NCBI RefSeq assembly: GCF_038595065.1 | Contig: NZ_CP152003.1 | Location: 4,506,001-4,570,000 of the forward strand | Direction of reading: 5' to 3' | Source of the DNA: Sutcliffiella sp. FSL R7-0096 | GTDB taxonomy: Bacteria; Bacillota; Bacilli; Bacillales; Bacillaceae_I | Length of the DNA stretch: 64,000 bases | In this document: positions 33,821 to 43,150 of the stretch, piece after piece | How positions within the stretch are numbered: the first letter of the stretch is position 1 | How the letters are laid out: each line of letters begins with the position of its first letter | Notes under the pieces: model-generated | What the model was told of the DNA's origin: nothing | Database searches by the model: none | Seen by the model: only the letters and a program-made list of their open reading frames with translations | Position numbers and translations under genes: made by a program

Positions 33821-34747
33821 ATGGCCATTAAACCACCTGTTCTACAAAGTGGAGATACAATTGGATTGGTTACTCCCGGAAGTCCCCTAGATGCAGCGAT
33901 TATAAATGCGAGGGTGCAATTCTTGAGGGATATGGGGTTTAACGTTGTTTTTGGCGAGTACGTATATTCTATTGATGGGATTGTGTCTGCCCCTGCTGAC
34001 AAAAGGGCAGAGGATATCATGGATATGTTCCAGAATCCAATTGTGAAGATGATTTTACCGACCCGTGGTGGAACAGGTGTGCAAGGTATACTTCCTTTTC
34101 TTGATTTTAATGTGATCAAGGAGAACCCTAAGCTTATTTCAGGATACAGCGACAACACGGTCTTGTTGAACAGCCTCTATCAGTTCAGTGATCTTACTAC
34201 CTTTCATAGCTTGATGCTCATTGACTTCCGAGCGGAAACGCCTGCTTATAATTATAATCAATTTTTCGCAGCCACCTCCACGTTCACATCACCACGCGCC
34301 ATTCAAAATCCACCAGAAATGACGCTTTTGAGTGTCACGCCTGGTAGTGTGACTGGTCCCATCGTTGGAGGCAATCTGACATCCATCGTGAATACCCTTG
34401 GCACTCCATATGAAATCGATACAAAAGGAAAAATCTTATTCCTTGAAGAAGTACATTCTCCTACTACGATGATTTTCCGCTTCCTGACCCAGCTGTCCAT
34501 GGCAGGCAAATTCAACGATTGTATCGGCATTATCATGGGTGAATGCACGGATTGTCCCGCTTCCTACAACACTACATACTCAGACCTAATCAACTACTTT
34601 TTCGTTCCTTTAAGAAAGCCCCTTATGATCAACCTCGCCACCGGCCACGGCAGATACAAAGCCGCCATCCCAATAGGCGCCAGCGTCAACCTGAATACAA
34701 CGAATAATACGTTAACAGTTCTGGAACCAACGGTATCGTGGGGGTAG
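33821..34747 (+). CDS. LD-carboxypeptidase, peptidase family S66 (MccF-like)
   Basis: The 308-residue cytosolic protein has the S66 layout: SGDTIGLVTPGSPLDAAII at the start, ILPTRGGTGVQGILPFLDF (about 87-105), ISGYSDNTVLLNSL with the nucleophile Ser (about 110), ILFLEEV with the catalytic Glu (about 208) and NLATGHGRYKAAIPIG with the His (about 277). It trims the terminal D-Ala from recycled muropeptide tetrapeptides, or cleaves microcin C-like peptide conjugates in the MccF subgroup. Ends 34747; alone in its transcript. GAGGAGCGAAGAAA precedes ATG. Confidence 0.9.
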   Translation: MAIKPPVLQSGDTIGLVTPGSPLDAAIINARVQFLRDMGFNVVFGEYVYSIDGIVSAPADKRAEDIMDMFQNPIVKMILPTRGGTGVQGILPFLDFNVIKENPKLISGYSDNTVLLNSLYQFSDLTTFHSLMLIDFRAETPAYNYNQFFAATSTFTSPRAIQNPPEMTLLSVTPGSVTGPIVGGNLTSIVNTLGTPYEIDTKGKILFLEEVHSPTTMIFRFLTQLSMAGKFNDCIGIIMGECTDCPASYNTTYSDLINYFFVPLRKPLMINLATGHGRYKAAIPIGASVNLNTTNNTLTVLEPTVSWG

Positions 34748-34994
34748 GGGGCATCACAGGGACACACACCGTGACCCATAGTGGAATAGCACTTAATCGT
34801 AGTAGGGGGATGTAAATATATGAATTCTTGACTATTTGAGTGTGTTTTTTAAATAATTGGGAGCATTTTTTGTATGCTTATCCCCTTTATTTGACTATTT
34901 CAGCTTTTGAATAATTCACTTCACTGATCTAGCGTGGAGGCATTGGGGTCAATTCAGCAAGGTAACCTCTCTGCTCAACTGAAGTTATATCGAT

Positions 34995-35082
34995 AAACTA
35001 TTCAAAATTAGTCGATATATGACGCAACTCTCTTATTCCTAATCCAAAGGTACCGAAATTTAGTTTAATCAAACGTTTGATT
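34995..35082 (+). repeat. Dispersed element copy 1: AGTCGATATAT-N47-ATCAAACGTTTGAT
   Basis: TTCAAAATTAGTCGATATAT followed by exactly 47 nt and ATCAAACGTTTGATT. Copies at 50659-50746 and 59421-59507 keep both ends and the 47-nt distance. It lies in the 391-bp gap after the carboxypeptidase gene, which also holds a GGGACACACACCGTGACCC element (34759) but no gene. Confidence 0.75.
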
Positions 35083-35138
35083 AAAAATTTCTATCTTAAA
35101 AAAGTAAGAGCCTGAAAATCACTCCATAAACCTAAAAG

Positions 35139-35816
35139 TCAATCCTCGAAAAACTCATACAATTCCTCTACAACATTCGTCTTATAGACCAATTTCTCTT
35201 TATCAAAGACCAACATAATCGGAAATTCCGCAATCCCAAGTTCTTCTTTGTAATCCACCACATATTCCTTATCGTAAGGCCTCCAAGTAGCAACCACTTC
35301 TTTATTCGTAATTTCCAAAACCTCTCCATAAAGAGTCTCTTGCAACTCCGCAGGCAAGGTCGATCCTTCTTCATACATAACAACTAGATTATACCCGTCC
35401 ACATGTGATAACAGCCTTGCATACTTTTCTTCGTAGGTCATCTCTAAAAGGATAATCTCTTTTGGCGTGCCTTCAAAGCTTCCTCCCCTAGGTGGGTTCA
35501 CCAATACTTTTTGCCCCCTCTTTAGGTCTTCGATAGATGCCTCGGTTCCGTCCTCATGCTTAATTGTCGTTTCTTCCCCCACCTTAGCTATGTAAGAATA
35601 ACCCTCATCTGTTCCATTTGGCCCTTTCCTACTTCGTTTTTCCCATTCGGAAATGTCAACTTCAACTTTACCTGTACTAACACCCCAGACATTTCCAATC
35701 ATTTTATCATCTTCAAAATGTGAGTAAGCGCTCTCGTCATTTTCCACTGCTTGAGATCCACAAGCAGTAAGAAATAAAATACCAAACAAGATTAACATGA
35801 AAGATGAATGCCTCAT
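35139..35816 (-). CDS. Lipoprotein, 225 residues
   Basis: ATG 35816 is chosen because GGAGGGGAAGCT precedes it. Residues 1-19 are a lipoprotein signal (LILFGILFLTACGSQ, lipobox LTAC). The mature part is acidic, with repeated short beta segments (VEVDISEWEKRS, IKHEDGTEASIEDLKRGQKVLVNPP, PKEIILLEMTYEEKY). The middle resembles small OB-fold-like DUF3221 domains of Bacillus lipoproteins, but that is a guess. It should sit on the outer face of the membrane. Function unknown. Confidence 0.75.
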   Translation of the reverse strand: MRHSSFMLILFGILFLTACGSQAVENDESAYSHFEDDKMIGNVWGVSTGKVEVDISEWEKRSRKGPNGTDEGYSYIAKVGEETTIKHEDGTEASIEDLKRGQKVLVNPPRGGSFEGTPKEIILLEMTYEEKYARLLSHVDGYNLVVMYEEGSTLPAELQETLYGEVLEITNKEVVATWRPYDKEYVVDYKEELGIAEFPIMLVFDKEKLVYKTNVVEELYEFFED

Positions 35817-35988
35817 AGCTTCCCCTCCTTGTATCATAGGGATTGGCGTCGATATTAAAATACCGCATGCCTCCTACCCTACTATTTTCTTCAGAACCTC
35901 TCTTTATCCTTCTTTTCCAAACACACTCTCTTTTTCAAACTAATCCAACAACAACTGGGCATTATACATAGTAATTGGAGGGATTAAA

Positions 35989-36330
35989 ATGAGGAAAAGC
36001 ACACTGTTTTCATGTATAGCATGTCTACTGTTTTTGGGATTTCAACCAATACCATTTATAGAGGCCACACAAGAATCAAATGAACAAACACCAAGCTATG
36101 CAAAATGGGGCCAACTCGCGATGAAACGGACAAAAGAGGAGTATCCAAAAGCGGATATCGTTGACTACCTTCATGTGGGTAGACAGGAGGGGCCAGTGTT
36201 AACAACGGAAAAATTTAGGCTATGGCTAAAAGAAGGTACCACCGAGTTCGGAGTGGAGGTTACAATTAGTTTTTATTCAAAGAGTGAGGCTGTTAAAGAG
36301 GTTGAATTAAAAAAAGTCGCGCGGCGGTAA
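35989..36330 (+). CDS. DUF3889 secreted protein
   Basis: The 113-residue product has a signal peptide (1-26, STLFSCIACLLFLGFQPIPFIEA) and the DUF3889 domain: SYAKWGQLAMKRTKEEYPKADIVDYLHVGRQEG, then TTEKFRLWLKEGTTEFGVEVTISFYSKSEAV. Proteins of this family are common in bacilli and of unknown role. GGAGGGATTAAA precedes ATG; a terminator follows at 36366. A decayed copy of this family lies at 59522-59593. Confidence 0.85.
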   Translation: MRKSTLFSCIACLLFLGFQPIPFIEATQESNEQTPSYAKWGQLAMKRTKEEYPKADIVDYLHVGRQEGPVLTTEKFRLWLKEGTTEFGVEVTISFYSKSEAVKEVELKKVARR

Positions 36331-36365
36331 GCTAACTCAGAACCTATCGCTAGGTACGATTAAAT

Positions 36366-36402
36366 AGCCCAAGGTAAAGCCTTCAACCTTGGGCTCATCT
36401 AA
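36366..36402 (+). terminator. Terminator after the DUF3889 gene
   Basis: TAGCCCAAGGT and ACCTTGGGCT pair around AAAGCCTTCA; the trailing sequence is CATCTAATT, so it is only moderately T-rich. Confidence 0.6.
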
Positions 36403-36591
36403 TTAAAAATTGACAGTATACCTGCTCCGTATCTCTATCCGCACGATTTCACCAACAATTATGCATCACCATATAACATAATGTCATTGGCCTCTTTTTT
36501 AGTGGAATTTCCCTCACTCTCTTTAAACTGCCAGCTGGAAATTAAATTGCTTACATCCGTCATTCCTGTTATAACCTCTCGAATACTGTAT

Positions 36592-37548
36592 CTATATAAC
36601 TTCTTCCAATGTTGGAATGGCTGTAATTGCCCCTACCTTTGTACAAACCAAGGCGCCTACTTTATTGCTGAATAAGATAATCTCTTTAAGAAGTTGAAAA
36701 TCTTCCAGTATTCTTTCAGCGTTATTCCCATTGGAAAATTGAAAAAGTGCGGCTCCCACAAATGCATCACCTGCTCCAGTCGAATCAATGGAATCTACGG
36801 GAATACTAGGTATCGTTTCTTGTTGCTTTCCGTTTGAGATCAATGTGCCTCTTTTCCCCAATGTAATGGCCACTATTTTTGCTCCCAGTGCATGAAGAAT
36901 TTGCACACCGGTTTCAAGCTCCTCGGTACCTGTAATGATTTTTAATTCCTCTTCACTGACTTTCACAAAATCAGCCAATGAGATTCCTTGTTTCACTAAA
37001 TCGATAAAACTACTTTCCCTTCCTTTCCAAAGGTCCAACCGATAGTTAGGATCAAAGGATATAAACTGTCCTCTTTCTTTTGCCGATCGCAAGGAAGTTA
37101 AGTAGGTGGTTCTGAAAGGTTCCTGCAATAGAGCCGTTGCCGAACCGAAATGCAGGATGGCAGCTTGCTCCATTTTGTCTTGATCAAGTTCCTCCTCCAA
37201 TAAAAAAGCATCTGCCCCCCGATTAAAAACAAAGTCTCTTTCGCCATTTTTCTTTAATGACACAAAGGCCAATGTTGTCGGGTTGATTTTATCGAATACA
37301 AGCATCGACGTATCAACCTTTACCCCGTCCAATGTATTTTTCAGAAAGTGCCCAAATGGATCATTCCCCACCTTTCCACTGAACAACGCATATCCTCCCA
37401 ATTTCACAATGGTTGCACATACATTGGCAGGAGCTCCCCCTGCTTGCTTTTCAAAGTTTTTCCCTCTTACTAAATCAATGTCCACGTCTGTACAGAAAAA
37501 ATCTATCAGTAGCTCTCCCATACAAATGATCGAATTATTTTCACCCAT
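36592..37548 (-). CDS. scrK: Fructokinase, PfkB family
   Basis: ATG 37548 has AAAGGTGG 8 nt before it. The 318-residue product carries both PfkB signatures: [30 protein letters not shown] (about 37-66) and [20 protein letters not shown] (about 246-266) with the catalytic Asp. It phosphorylates fructose released by the GH32 enzyme of the preceding gene, linking the pathway to glycolysis. It ends the fructan operon. The symbol is given from family and context; other sugars cannot be excluded. Confidence 0.85.
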   Translation of the reverse strand: MGENNSIICMGELLIDFFCTDVDIDLVRGKNFEKQAGGAPANVCATIVKLGGYALFSGKVGNDPFGHFLKNTLDGVKVDTSMLVFDKINPTTLAFVSLKKNGERDFVFNRGADAFLLEEELDQDKMEQAAILHFGSATALLQEPFRTTYLTSLRSAKERGQFISFDPNYRLDLWKGRESSFIDLVKQGISLADFVKVSEEELKIITGTEELETGVQILHALGAKIVAITLGKRGTLISNGKQQETIPSIPVDSIDSTGAGDAFVGAALFQFSNGNNAERILEDFQLLKEIILFSNKVGALVCTKVGAITAIPTLEEVI

Positions 37549-37573
37549 CAAAAGTTCCACCTTTCCATCAATA

Positions 37574-37605
37574 AAGCTCTAATCAGATTCCGATTAGAGC
37601 TTTTC
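37574..37605. terminator. Hairpin between the GH32 and fructokinase genes
   Basis: AAAGCTCTAATC and GATTAGAGCTTT are perfect 12-bp arms with a short loop. It may terminate part of the transcripts or protect the mRNA, as both genes are in the same direction. Confidence 0.6.
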
Positions 37606-37618
37606 TTTACATTACCCT

Positions 37619-39100
37619 TCACTTACTCCAGATTGATTTAAGAGGTGTAAGTGTTAATTGACGTACGTTTGCCGTTCCTTCTTTTGAAAATAAGCTCACC
37701 TTATCTGCTTTTTCATCAGGAAAAATCAGGCTGGTAACTGCAACCCTTCCATTGTTTGCAAAGACCTCAATGGATGACGCGTCCAGGAATACTTGAAGAT
37801 TTATTGTTTTGCCTTCCATGTTCAAGGGGGCTTCCTGGATAGTAGCGAATGATTCTGAGAAGCTATTATCACCTGCAGCCGTACGATCAACCATTAACAC
37901 TTTTTTCACTGCATCATAGGTGATGGTTGTTTTTTCCTCCTTGGAATTCAAGACGGATAAACCGAAAGAATTTGCGGTCTCTTTTTCGAATTCAATCTCT
38001 ATCTCTGTTAATTCACTGATCTTGTAAGAAATCGATTCCTTTCCGTCAAGAGCTAGATTTCTAAATGACTCCCCTCCCCCGCGAATGCCATTGATTTCCG
38101 CTACAGGTAACTGCACGATTCGCAGACCTGTGGACGTGGTGGTTAAGGATAATTCTCTTGGTAATGTCATCGCACTGCGCCATTCTTTTGTTGGCACTTG
38201 ATTAGCATAGCGCCAGTTGCTCATCCAGCCAATATAGATTCGTCTGCCATCCTCTTGTGGAATATCAGACCAACTGACACCTGCATAGTTATCTCTGCCA
38301 TAGTCCAGCCAAAGAACTGTTTCTTCGGAATGTTGATTCACAAAGGTTGTGCCGTCAAAGTCTCCGACAAAATACTGTGTTCTGGATCCTTCTTTGAATT
38401 TTGGGTTATCTCCAATACTTACAAGCATGACCCATTTCTTGTTTTCCTGATTTCCATCAATGGGCAATTGGAATAAATCCGGACATTCCCAAACTCCGTC
38501 ATGTGACCCTTCATGTAAACCAAACAGACTGGCAAACTCCCAATCTTTCAAGTTAAGGGATGTGTAGAGGGTAACGGTTTGACCTGTTGCGAGCACCATC
38601 ACCCATTTGTTTGATTCTTCATGCCAGAACACTTTTGGATCACGGTAGTCTGTAATGTCCACATCAGAAAGGACTGGATTCCCTTCGTAAGTTACCCATG
38701 ATCTTCCATCATCTTTGCTATATGCCAAGCTCTGACGTTGTCTTGGCCGCTCTGTTCCTGGATAGTTATCTGCATGTGTGAAAATTGCAACCAACCCCGG
38801 GGAGTCCTCAAAAAAACCCGTAGTATTATTCCAATCCACAACCGCGCTTCCGGAGAAGATGGCACCATACTCGTCCGGGTATAATGCAATAGGAAGCTCC
38901 TCCCAGTGGACCATATCTTTACTTACTGCATGGCCCCAGTGCATCGGCCCCCATGTCGTACCATGCGGGTGATATTGATAGAATAAATGATACTCTCCAT
39001 TAAAAAAGACCATTCCGTTCGGATCGTTCATCCATTTTTCCTTGGGAGAAAAATGAAATTGTGGCCGATGTTTCTCTTTATATTGAATTTGAACTGTCAT
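37619..39100 (-). CDS. GH32 beta-fructosidase (sucrose/levan/fructo-oligosaccharide hydrolase)
   Basis: ATG 39100 follows AAGGAGAGAGTGTTC. The 493-residue product has the five-bladed GH32 propeller: FSPKEKWMNDPNG with the nucleophile Asp26, TDYRDPKVFWH (RDP, about 150) and GVWECPDLFQLP with the acid/base Glu (about 204), then a C-terminal beta sandwich ending LTLTPLKSIWSK. There is no signal peptide, so the enzyme is cytosolic and acts on sugars brought in by the neighbouring ABC importer. The lack of a PTS transporter suggests unphosphorylated fructo-oligosaccharides or sucrose rather than sucrose-6-phosphate as substrate. Confidence 0.9.
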   Translation of the reverse strand: MTVQIQYKEKHRPQFHFSPKEKWMNDPNGMVFFNGEYHLFYQYHPHGTTWGPMHWGHAVSKDMVHWEELPIALYPDEYGAIFSGSAVVDWNNTTGFFEDSPGLVAIFTHADNYPGTERPRQRQSLAYSKDDGRSWVTYEGNPVLSDVDITDYRDPKVFWHEESNKWVMVLATGQTVTLYTSLNLKDWEFASLFGLHEGSHDGVWECPDLFQLPIDGNQENKKWVMLVSIGDNPKFKEGSRTQYFVGDFDGTTFVNQHSEETVLWLDYGRDNYAGVSWSDIPQEDGRRIYIGWMSNWRYANQVPTKEWRSAMTLPRELSLTTTSTGLRIVQLPVAEINGIRGGGESFRNLALDGKESISYKISELTEIEIEFEKETANSFGLSVLNSKEEKTTITYDAVKKVLMVDRTAAGDNSFSESFATIQEAPLNMEGKTINLQVFLDASSIEVFANNGRVAVTSLIFPDEKADKVSLFSKEGTANVRQLTLTPLKSIWSK

Positions 39101-39216
39101 GAACACTCTCTCCTTTTCGGGGCTTTCTCCTGTCTACAAGGAAAATGCCGGACACCTCCCAATCTACTGACAAAGAACGTCCGTATTCCGTGAGGTGACA
39201 GGCACTTGTATAATGT

Positions 39217-40818
39217 TTACTGTCTATCGAATCCTGCTTGTTTAATTTCAAGCCATTCCGATAAACCTAAGCGCTCTAATTCTTCTAGATATTCCGGCCA
39301 TTCCGCTTCGATTTTTCCATTGGTAATCCATTCTGCACGCTTTCTGTTTACATATGGAATCAAGTCCGCTTCAATTTTGGCAAGGCGATCAAGTTCCTCT
39401 TTATCGAAAAATACTCTCGGGTAGATATTTTCTGCTTTCATGTGTGGTACCATGACTTCTTTCATCAAGTTCAATCTCCACGCAGCATCGTCAGGCTTGG
39501 TTGTAACCGTACCATAGTAGCTGTCTAGAATGGCAAGAGGTCCACCGACAGAGGTTTTTTCACGCAATTCAACAGGTGCCGTACCGTCGAGAGGCAAGTG
39601 TCTTAGCATTTCTTCCTCTTCATCCCACTCAAAGATGTTTTGTTGTTCTTCATCGCCAAAGGTGCCCCAGTTGTTTTGTACGGATTGTGTTGGATTATAC
39701 AGTTCATCAATCCATTTTGCTGTCAATTCAAGGTTTTTATTGGCACTTGTAATAACCATTCTGGAGCGGTCAAAGCCCATTCCATTGGTTCTTGTGACGT
39801 TCTTGTGGCCATCTGGTCCGAATAAAGGAGGCATTAAATCGTATTTGTCGTTCATACCTGTAATATTTCCTTTATCCCATGTGAAGTACATTCCATAGCG
39901 TCCTTCTTGTCCTTTGGCCACATATGCAGGCCATTCATGCTCAAATGCCTCAATGTCAAGAAGTCCTTCATCATACAAATCGTTCATAAATTTGATTGCT
40001 TCGATGTATCCTTCGTCCGCTGCAGTCAATTTTACTTCGCCATCATTCGTCACTACTGTGCGGTCCCAGTTATCGCCAAGGCCGAATGCTCCAAATAGGA
40101 ATCCTGGATCTTGTCCACCATCATTAATGATAAAGGACATAGGGATTGTTTGGCCACCTCCTGCAGGATCGTTATCTCTGAAGGCAATCAATACTTCCTT
40201 CAATTCATCTGTCGTAGTTGGCATTTTCAGTCCTAGTTGATCTATCCACTCCACATTGATCCAAGGGAAATTATCAACAGAATGAATGCTTTCTTTCCCT
40301 TCTCCTAATTCTTCAATCCAAGGAAAGGCATAAATATTTCCATCAGGAGCTGTCATCATCGCCTCATATTGAGGAGCTTTCTCCAAAACAGCTTTCAGGT
40401 TTGGCATATAATCTTCAATCAAATCGTTAAGTGGAATAATTGCCTCGTCTTCTGCAAGCTTTAACAGTTCATAGTCACTGAATGCAGCATTTTTGATTGC
40501 ATCCGGCATTTCGCCAGTAGCCATCGCAAGGTTTCTTCTTTCTCCAAACACTTCACCTGTGAAGTTTCTCCACTCAATGTGAACGCCTGTTTTCTCTTCT
40601 AATCTTTCATAAATCAACTTTTCGTTCGGATCATTAGGAGCCAGCGGAGAACTCGATGTCATTATTTTCAGTGAGATATCTTCCTGGTCCAACGGGAAGG
40701 TAATATCCTCTAACTCATAAGCATCGGACCATGTCTGTTCTGCATTATTAGAACAACCAGCAATCAATAATACACTTGCCAGCAAAGAAGCCATCAGTAC
40801 TTTGTACATTTTTTTCAT
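39217..40818 (-). CDS. LplA-type lipoprotein, solute-binding protein of the fructan importer
   Basis: The 533-residue product starts with a lipoprotein signal (MASLLASVLLIAGCSNNAE, Cys22). The family 1 large sugar-binding fold follows (DISLKIMTSSSPLAPNDPNEKLIYERLEEKTGVHIEWRNF, GEMPDAIKNAAFSDYELLKLAEDEAIIPLNDLIEDYMPN). LplA-type proteins of about 500-560 residues serve importers without their own ATPase, which borrow MsmX-like ATPases. No ATPase gene is present here. It lies between the two permeases and the GH32 gene. An inverted repeat (GTAAAAAGTC / GACTTTTTAC, 40881-40908) in its leader could partly terminate transcription. Confidence 0.88.
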   Translation of the reverse strand: MKKMYKVLMASLLASVLLIAGCSNNAEQTWSDAYELEDITFPLDQEDISLKIMTSSSPLAPNDPNEKLIYERLEEKTGVHIEWRNFTGEVFGERRNLAMATGEMPDAIKNAAFSDYELLKLAEDEAIIPLNDLIEDYMPNLKAVLEKAPQYEAMMTAPDGNIYAFPWIEELGEGKESIHSVDNFPWINVEWIDQLGLKMPTTTDELKEVLIAFRDNDPAGGGQTIPMSFIINDGGQDPGFLFGAFGLGDNWDRTVVTNDGEVKLTAADEGYIEAIKFMNDLYDEGLLDIEAFEHEWPAYVAKGQEGRYGMYFTWDKGNITGMNDKYDLMPPLFGPDGHKNVTRTNGMGFDRSRMVITSANKNLELTAKWIDELYNPTQSVQNNWGTFGDEEQQNIFEWDEEEEMLRHLPLDGTAPVELREKTSVGGPLAILDSYYGTVTTKPDDAAWRLNLMKEVMVPHMKAENIYPRVFFDKEELDRLAKIEADLIPYVNRKRAEWITNGKIEAEWPEYLEELERLGLSEWLEIKQAGFDRQ

Positions 40819-40880
40819 AACCTAACCCCACTTTTCATTTTTATTGGCTCTTTTCTCAAAGATTGTTGCTATATCCTTGT

Positions 40881-40908
40881 AAAAAGTCGGCAATTGGACT
40901 TTTTACTG
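40881..40908 (-). terminator. Intra-operon hairpin before the solute-binding-protein gene
   Basis: GTAAAAAGTC and GACTTTTTAC, 10-bp arms with an 8-nt loop, in the 214-bp gap between the LplC-type and LplA-type genes. It may attenuate or stabilise segments of the operon mRNA. Confidence 0.5.
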
Positions 40909-41032
40909 CTTTCATACTCTATAAGGTACAAGTAGTTTCTTAAGTACTGCAGGGAAAAGAGCACGAAAGTAAGGAAAATAACGGTTAATGTATCCATACG
41001 AAAAAGCAACAAAGTTTACGAAAAGAGCCTTT

Positions 41033-41935
41033 TTATTTTAATGACCCAACCATAACGCCTTTTTCAAAATACTTCTGGAAGAATGGATACATAATCAATA
41101 AAGGTAAACTTGCCACAACAATGGACGAGTATTTGATCATTTCTGCAATTTTCTGCATCTCCGCACGAGCCAGTTGATCGGCAATCATACCTGGCTGTAC
41201 CTCGTTCTGGATGAGTATTTCACGCAATACAAGTTGAAGCGGATAGAGTGAACGGTCATCCAGATAAATCATCGCTTGGAAATAAGCGTTCCATTGACCG
41301 ATAAAGGCGAATAGTGCCAGTACAAAGATAATCGGTTTGGCTAAAGGCAAGACGATTTTCCAGAAAATCATCAAGTCTGATGCACCATCTATCCTTGCGG
41401 CCTCTTTCAGCTCATTTGGTATCGCTTTAAAGTAGGTCCTTGCCAATATAAGATTCCAAACTCCCACTGCACCCGGGAGAATAATGGCCCAAGGTGTATT
41501 CAGCAATCCCAATGAACGGACGACTAAATAGGTCGGAATCATTCCCCCATTGAAAAACATGGCAATCAAGAAGAAGATAACGAAGAACTTTTTCCCGACA
41601 AGATCGTCCACTGATATTGCATAACCGGCCAGAACGGTAAAACTGATGGCTACAAATGTAAATCCTGATGCATATAGGACAGAGTTGAAGAAGCCTCTCA
41701 TAATCGTTCCATCTTGGAAGATTCGAATATATCCGTCAACCGTCCAATGTTCAGGGTTGAAGGACAGTCCTTTTGTAGCCAGGATTTGCGGCTGTAAAAA
41801 CGAGCCAAGTAGGACATATAAGAGAGGGACTGTAACAACCACTACAACCAGACTCAACAACACTTTATTGACCAGAAGAATTATCCGGTCTGTTTTTGAG
41901 CTGTTTAGTAAATGGGTACTTTTAGAATTACTCAT
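41033..41935 (-). CDS. LplC/YtcP-type ABC sugar permease
   Basis: The 300-residue product has six membrane helices and the MalG-type EAA loop NELKEAARIDGASDLMIFWKIVLPLAKP (about 196-223), which contacts the ATPase. The N-terminus (KTDRIILLVNKVLLSLVVVVVTVPLLYVLLGSF) and the C-terminal KYFEKGVMVGSLK are typical of LplC-like subunits. It starts 15 nt after the LplB-type gene ends. GGAAAGGAGGAAAACG precedes ATG. Confidence 0.9.
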   Translation of the reverse strand: MSNSKSTHLLNSSKTDRIILLVNKVLLSLVVVVVTVPLLYVLLGSFLQPQILATKGLSFNPEHWTVDGYIRIFQDGTIMRGFFNSVLYASGFTFVAISFTVLAGYAISVDDLVGKKFFVIFFLIAMFFNGGMIPTYLVVRSLGLLNTPWAIILPGAVGVWNLILARTYFKAIPNELKEAARIDGASDLMIFWKIVLPLAKPIIFVLALFAFIGQWNAYFQAMIYLDDRSLYPLQLVLREILIQNEVQPGMIADQLARAEMQKIAEMIKYSSIVVASLPLLIMYPFFQKYFEKGVMVGSLK

Positions 41936-41950
41936 CGTTTTCCTCCTTTC

Positions 41951-42934
41951 CTAATAAAGCGTTTCGCCTTTAAGTTTTTTCACTACTTGATTCGCTGTTG
42001 CTAGCAATACAAGACCAATCACGGTATTGAATAAACCTACCGCAGCACCGAAGGACCAATCTCCTGCCAGGAGCCCCCGCTTATACACATACGTATCGAT
42101 AATTTCAGAAGCTGGCAAGTTCCGATCTGTTTGTAACAAGTAGGCTTTTTCAAACCCGACACCCATAATTCCTCCAATTGCAAGAATGAAAAGAACCGCC
42201 ATCACTGGCTTCAGTACTTGCAGATCAATATGCCAAATTCTCTGTAGGAGGGAGGCACCGTCGATTGTTGCTGCATCATGCAGCTGTGGATCAGAATTGG
42301 ATAGGGCCGCAACATAGACAATGGATGCAAAGCCTGCTCCCTGCCATATACCCGATGTAATAAAGATGGTCCTGAAGTAATCAGGTTCGGACATAAATGA
42401 AACAGGTCGATTCATAAACAATCCAAGCAACCCATTGATCGGTCCTGCCGGAGATAAGAAGAGAAACAGCATCCCGGCTATAACTACCGTCGAAATGAAA
42501 TAAGGTGCATAGATAACCAACTGGATGTTCTTTTTGATTCCCGACCTCCTGATCTGATGAAGCATAAGAGCCAATATGACCGGTACAGGAAACCCAATCA
42601 GCAATTCATAAGAACTCAGCTTTATCGTATTCAGGAAAATTTGTAGAAAGTTTGGTGAGGTCAGGAAACTGGTGAAATGGGCTAAACCAACCCAGTCGCT
42701 TCCCCAAATTCCTTTTGTCACACTAAAGTTCTGAAAAGCAATCAGCACCCCATACATTGGTATATAGTTGAAAATAAAAACAGATAATAAAGCTGGTGCC
42801 AAGAACAAGTAAAGAGCCCAATTTTTCTTTATGTAGGCCATACGGTTCCTCTTCATTTTTTTTGTTTTAGGAACTTTCGTGACCTGAGTTGTAATGTCAA
42901 TCGGCTTGTCCAGAGGTTCTAAACCCTGACTCAT
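41951..42934 (-). CDS. LplB-type ABC sugar permease
   Basis: ATG 42934 follows AAAGGGGTGATATTG. The 327-residue product has a cytosolic N-terminus (KVPKTKKMKRNRMAY), six helices and the EAA loop DPQLHDAATIDGASLLQRIWHIDLQVLKP (about 215-243). It pairs with the LplC-type subunit. First gene of the operon importer-GH32-fructokinase, directly behind the composite operator at 43028-43082. Confidence 0.9.
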   Translation of the reverse strand: MSQGLEPLDKPIDITTQVTKVPKTKKMKRNRMAYIKKNWALYLFLAPALLSVFIFNYIPMYGVLIAFQNFSVTKGIWGSDWVGLAHFTSFLTSPNFLQIFLNTIKLSSYELLIGFPVPVILALMLHQIRRSGIKKNIQLVIYAPYFISTVVIAGMLFLFLSPAGPINGLLGLFMNRPVSFMSEPDYFRTIFITSGIWQGAGFASIVYVAALSNSDPQLHDAATIDGASLLQRIWHIDLQVLKPVMAVLFILAIGGIMGVGFEKAYLLQTDRNLPASEIIDTYVYKRGLLAGDWSFGAAVGLFNTVIGLVLLATANQVVKKLKGETLY

Positions 42935-42978
42935 CAATATCACCCCTTTATATATTTAGTAATTTGTCCAACAAGTTT

Positions 42979-42992
42979 AGATAGCGCTTTCT
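42979..42992. promoter_or_regulatory. Second cre-like site in the lplB-type leader
   Basis: AGATAGCGCTTTCT reads AGAAAGCGCTATCT on the minus strand, differing from a cre consensus only at the two outer bases. It is 45 bp before the first gene, where CcpA would act as roadblock. Confidence 0.5.
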
Positions 42993-43027
42993 TAGTTCAA
43001 ATATAGCGTAATGAAAGAAAAGAATAG

Positions 43028-43082
43028 TTTAATATTTTTGGGTTAAGTGTTTTAATATTTTCGGCAGTTGAAACCGGTTACA
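43028..43082 (-). promoter_or_regulatory. Composite operator of the fructan operon (two direct repeats plus cre)
   Basis: Read on the minus strand: cre TGTAACCGGTTTCA (43069-43082, 14 of 14 consensus positions), then CCGAAAATATTAAA (43051-43064) and CCAAAAATATTAAA (43028-43041), which are 23 bp apart. The same layout stands before the DUF624 gene (43874-43928) with the same 23-bp period and 4-bp gap to the cre. The direct repeats fit a dimer of the AraC-type response regulator encoded at 46404; CcpA would use the cre. Confidence 0.75.
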
Positions 43083-43105
43083 CCCCTGACAAGCATAAAA
43101 ATAAA

Positions 43106-43135
43106 AACCCTCGCTAAACACGAAAGGGTTTCTCA
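43106..43135 (-). terminator. Terminator of the DUF624 gene
   Basis: On the minus strand AAACCCT and AGGGTTT pair and are followed by TTATTTTTAT. Confidence 0.8.
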
Positions 43136-43150
43136 AAATCTTGAATACTA

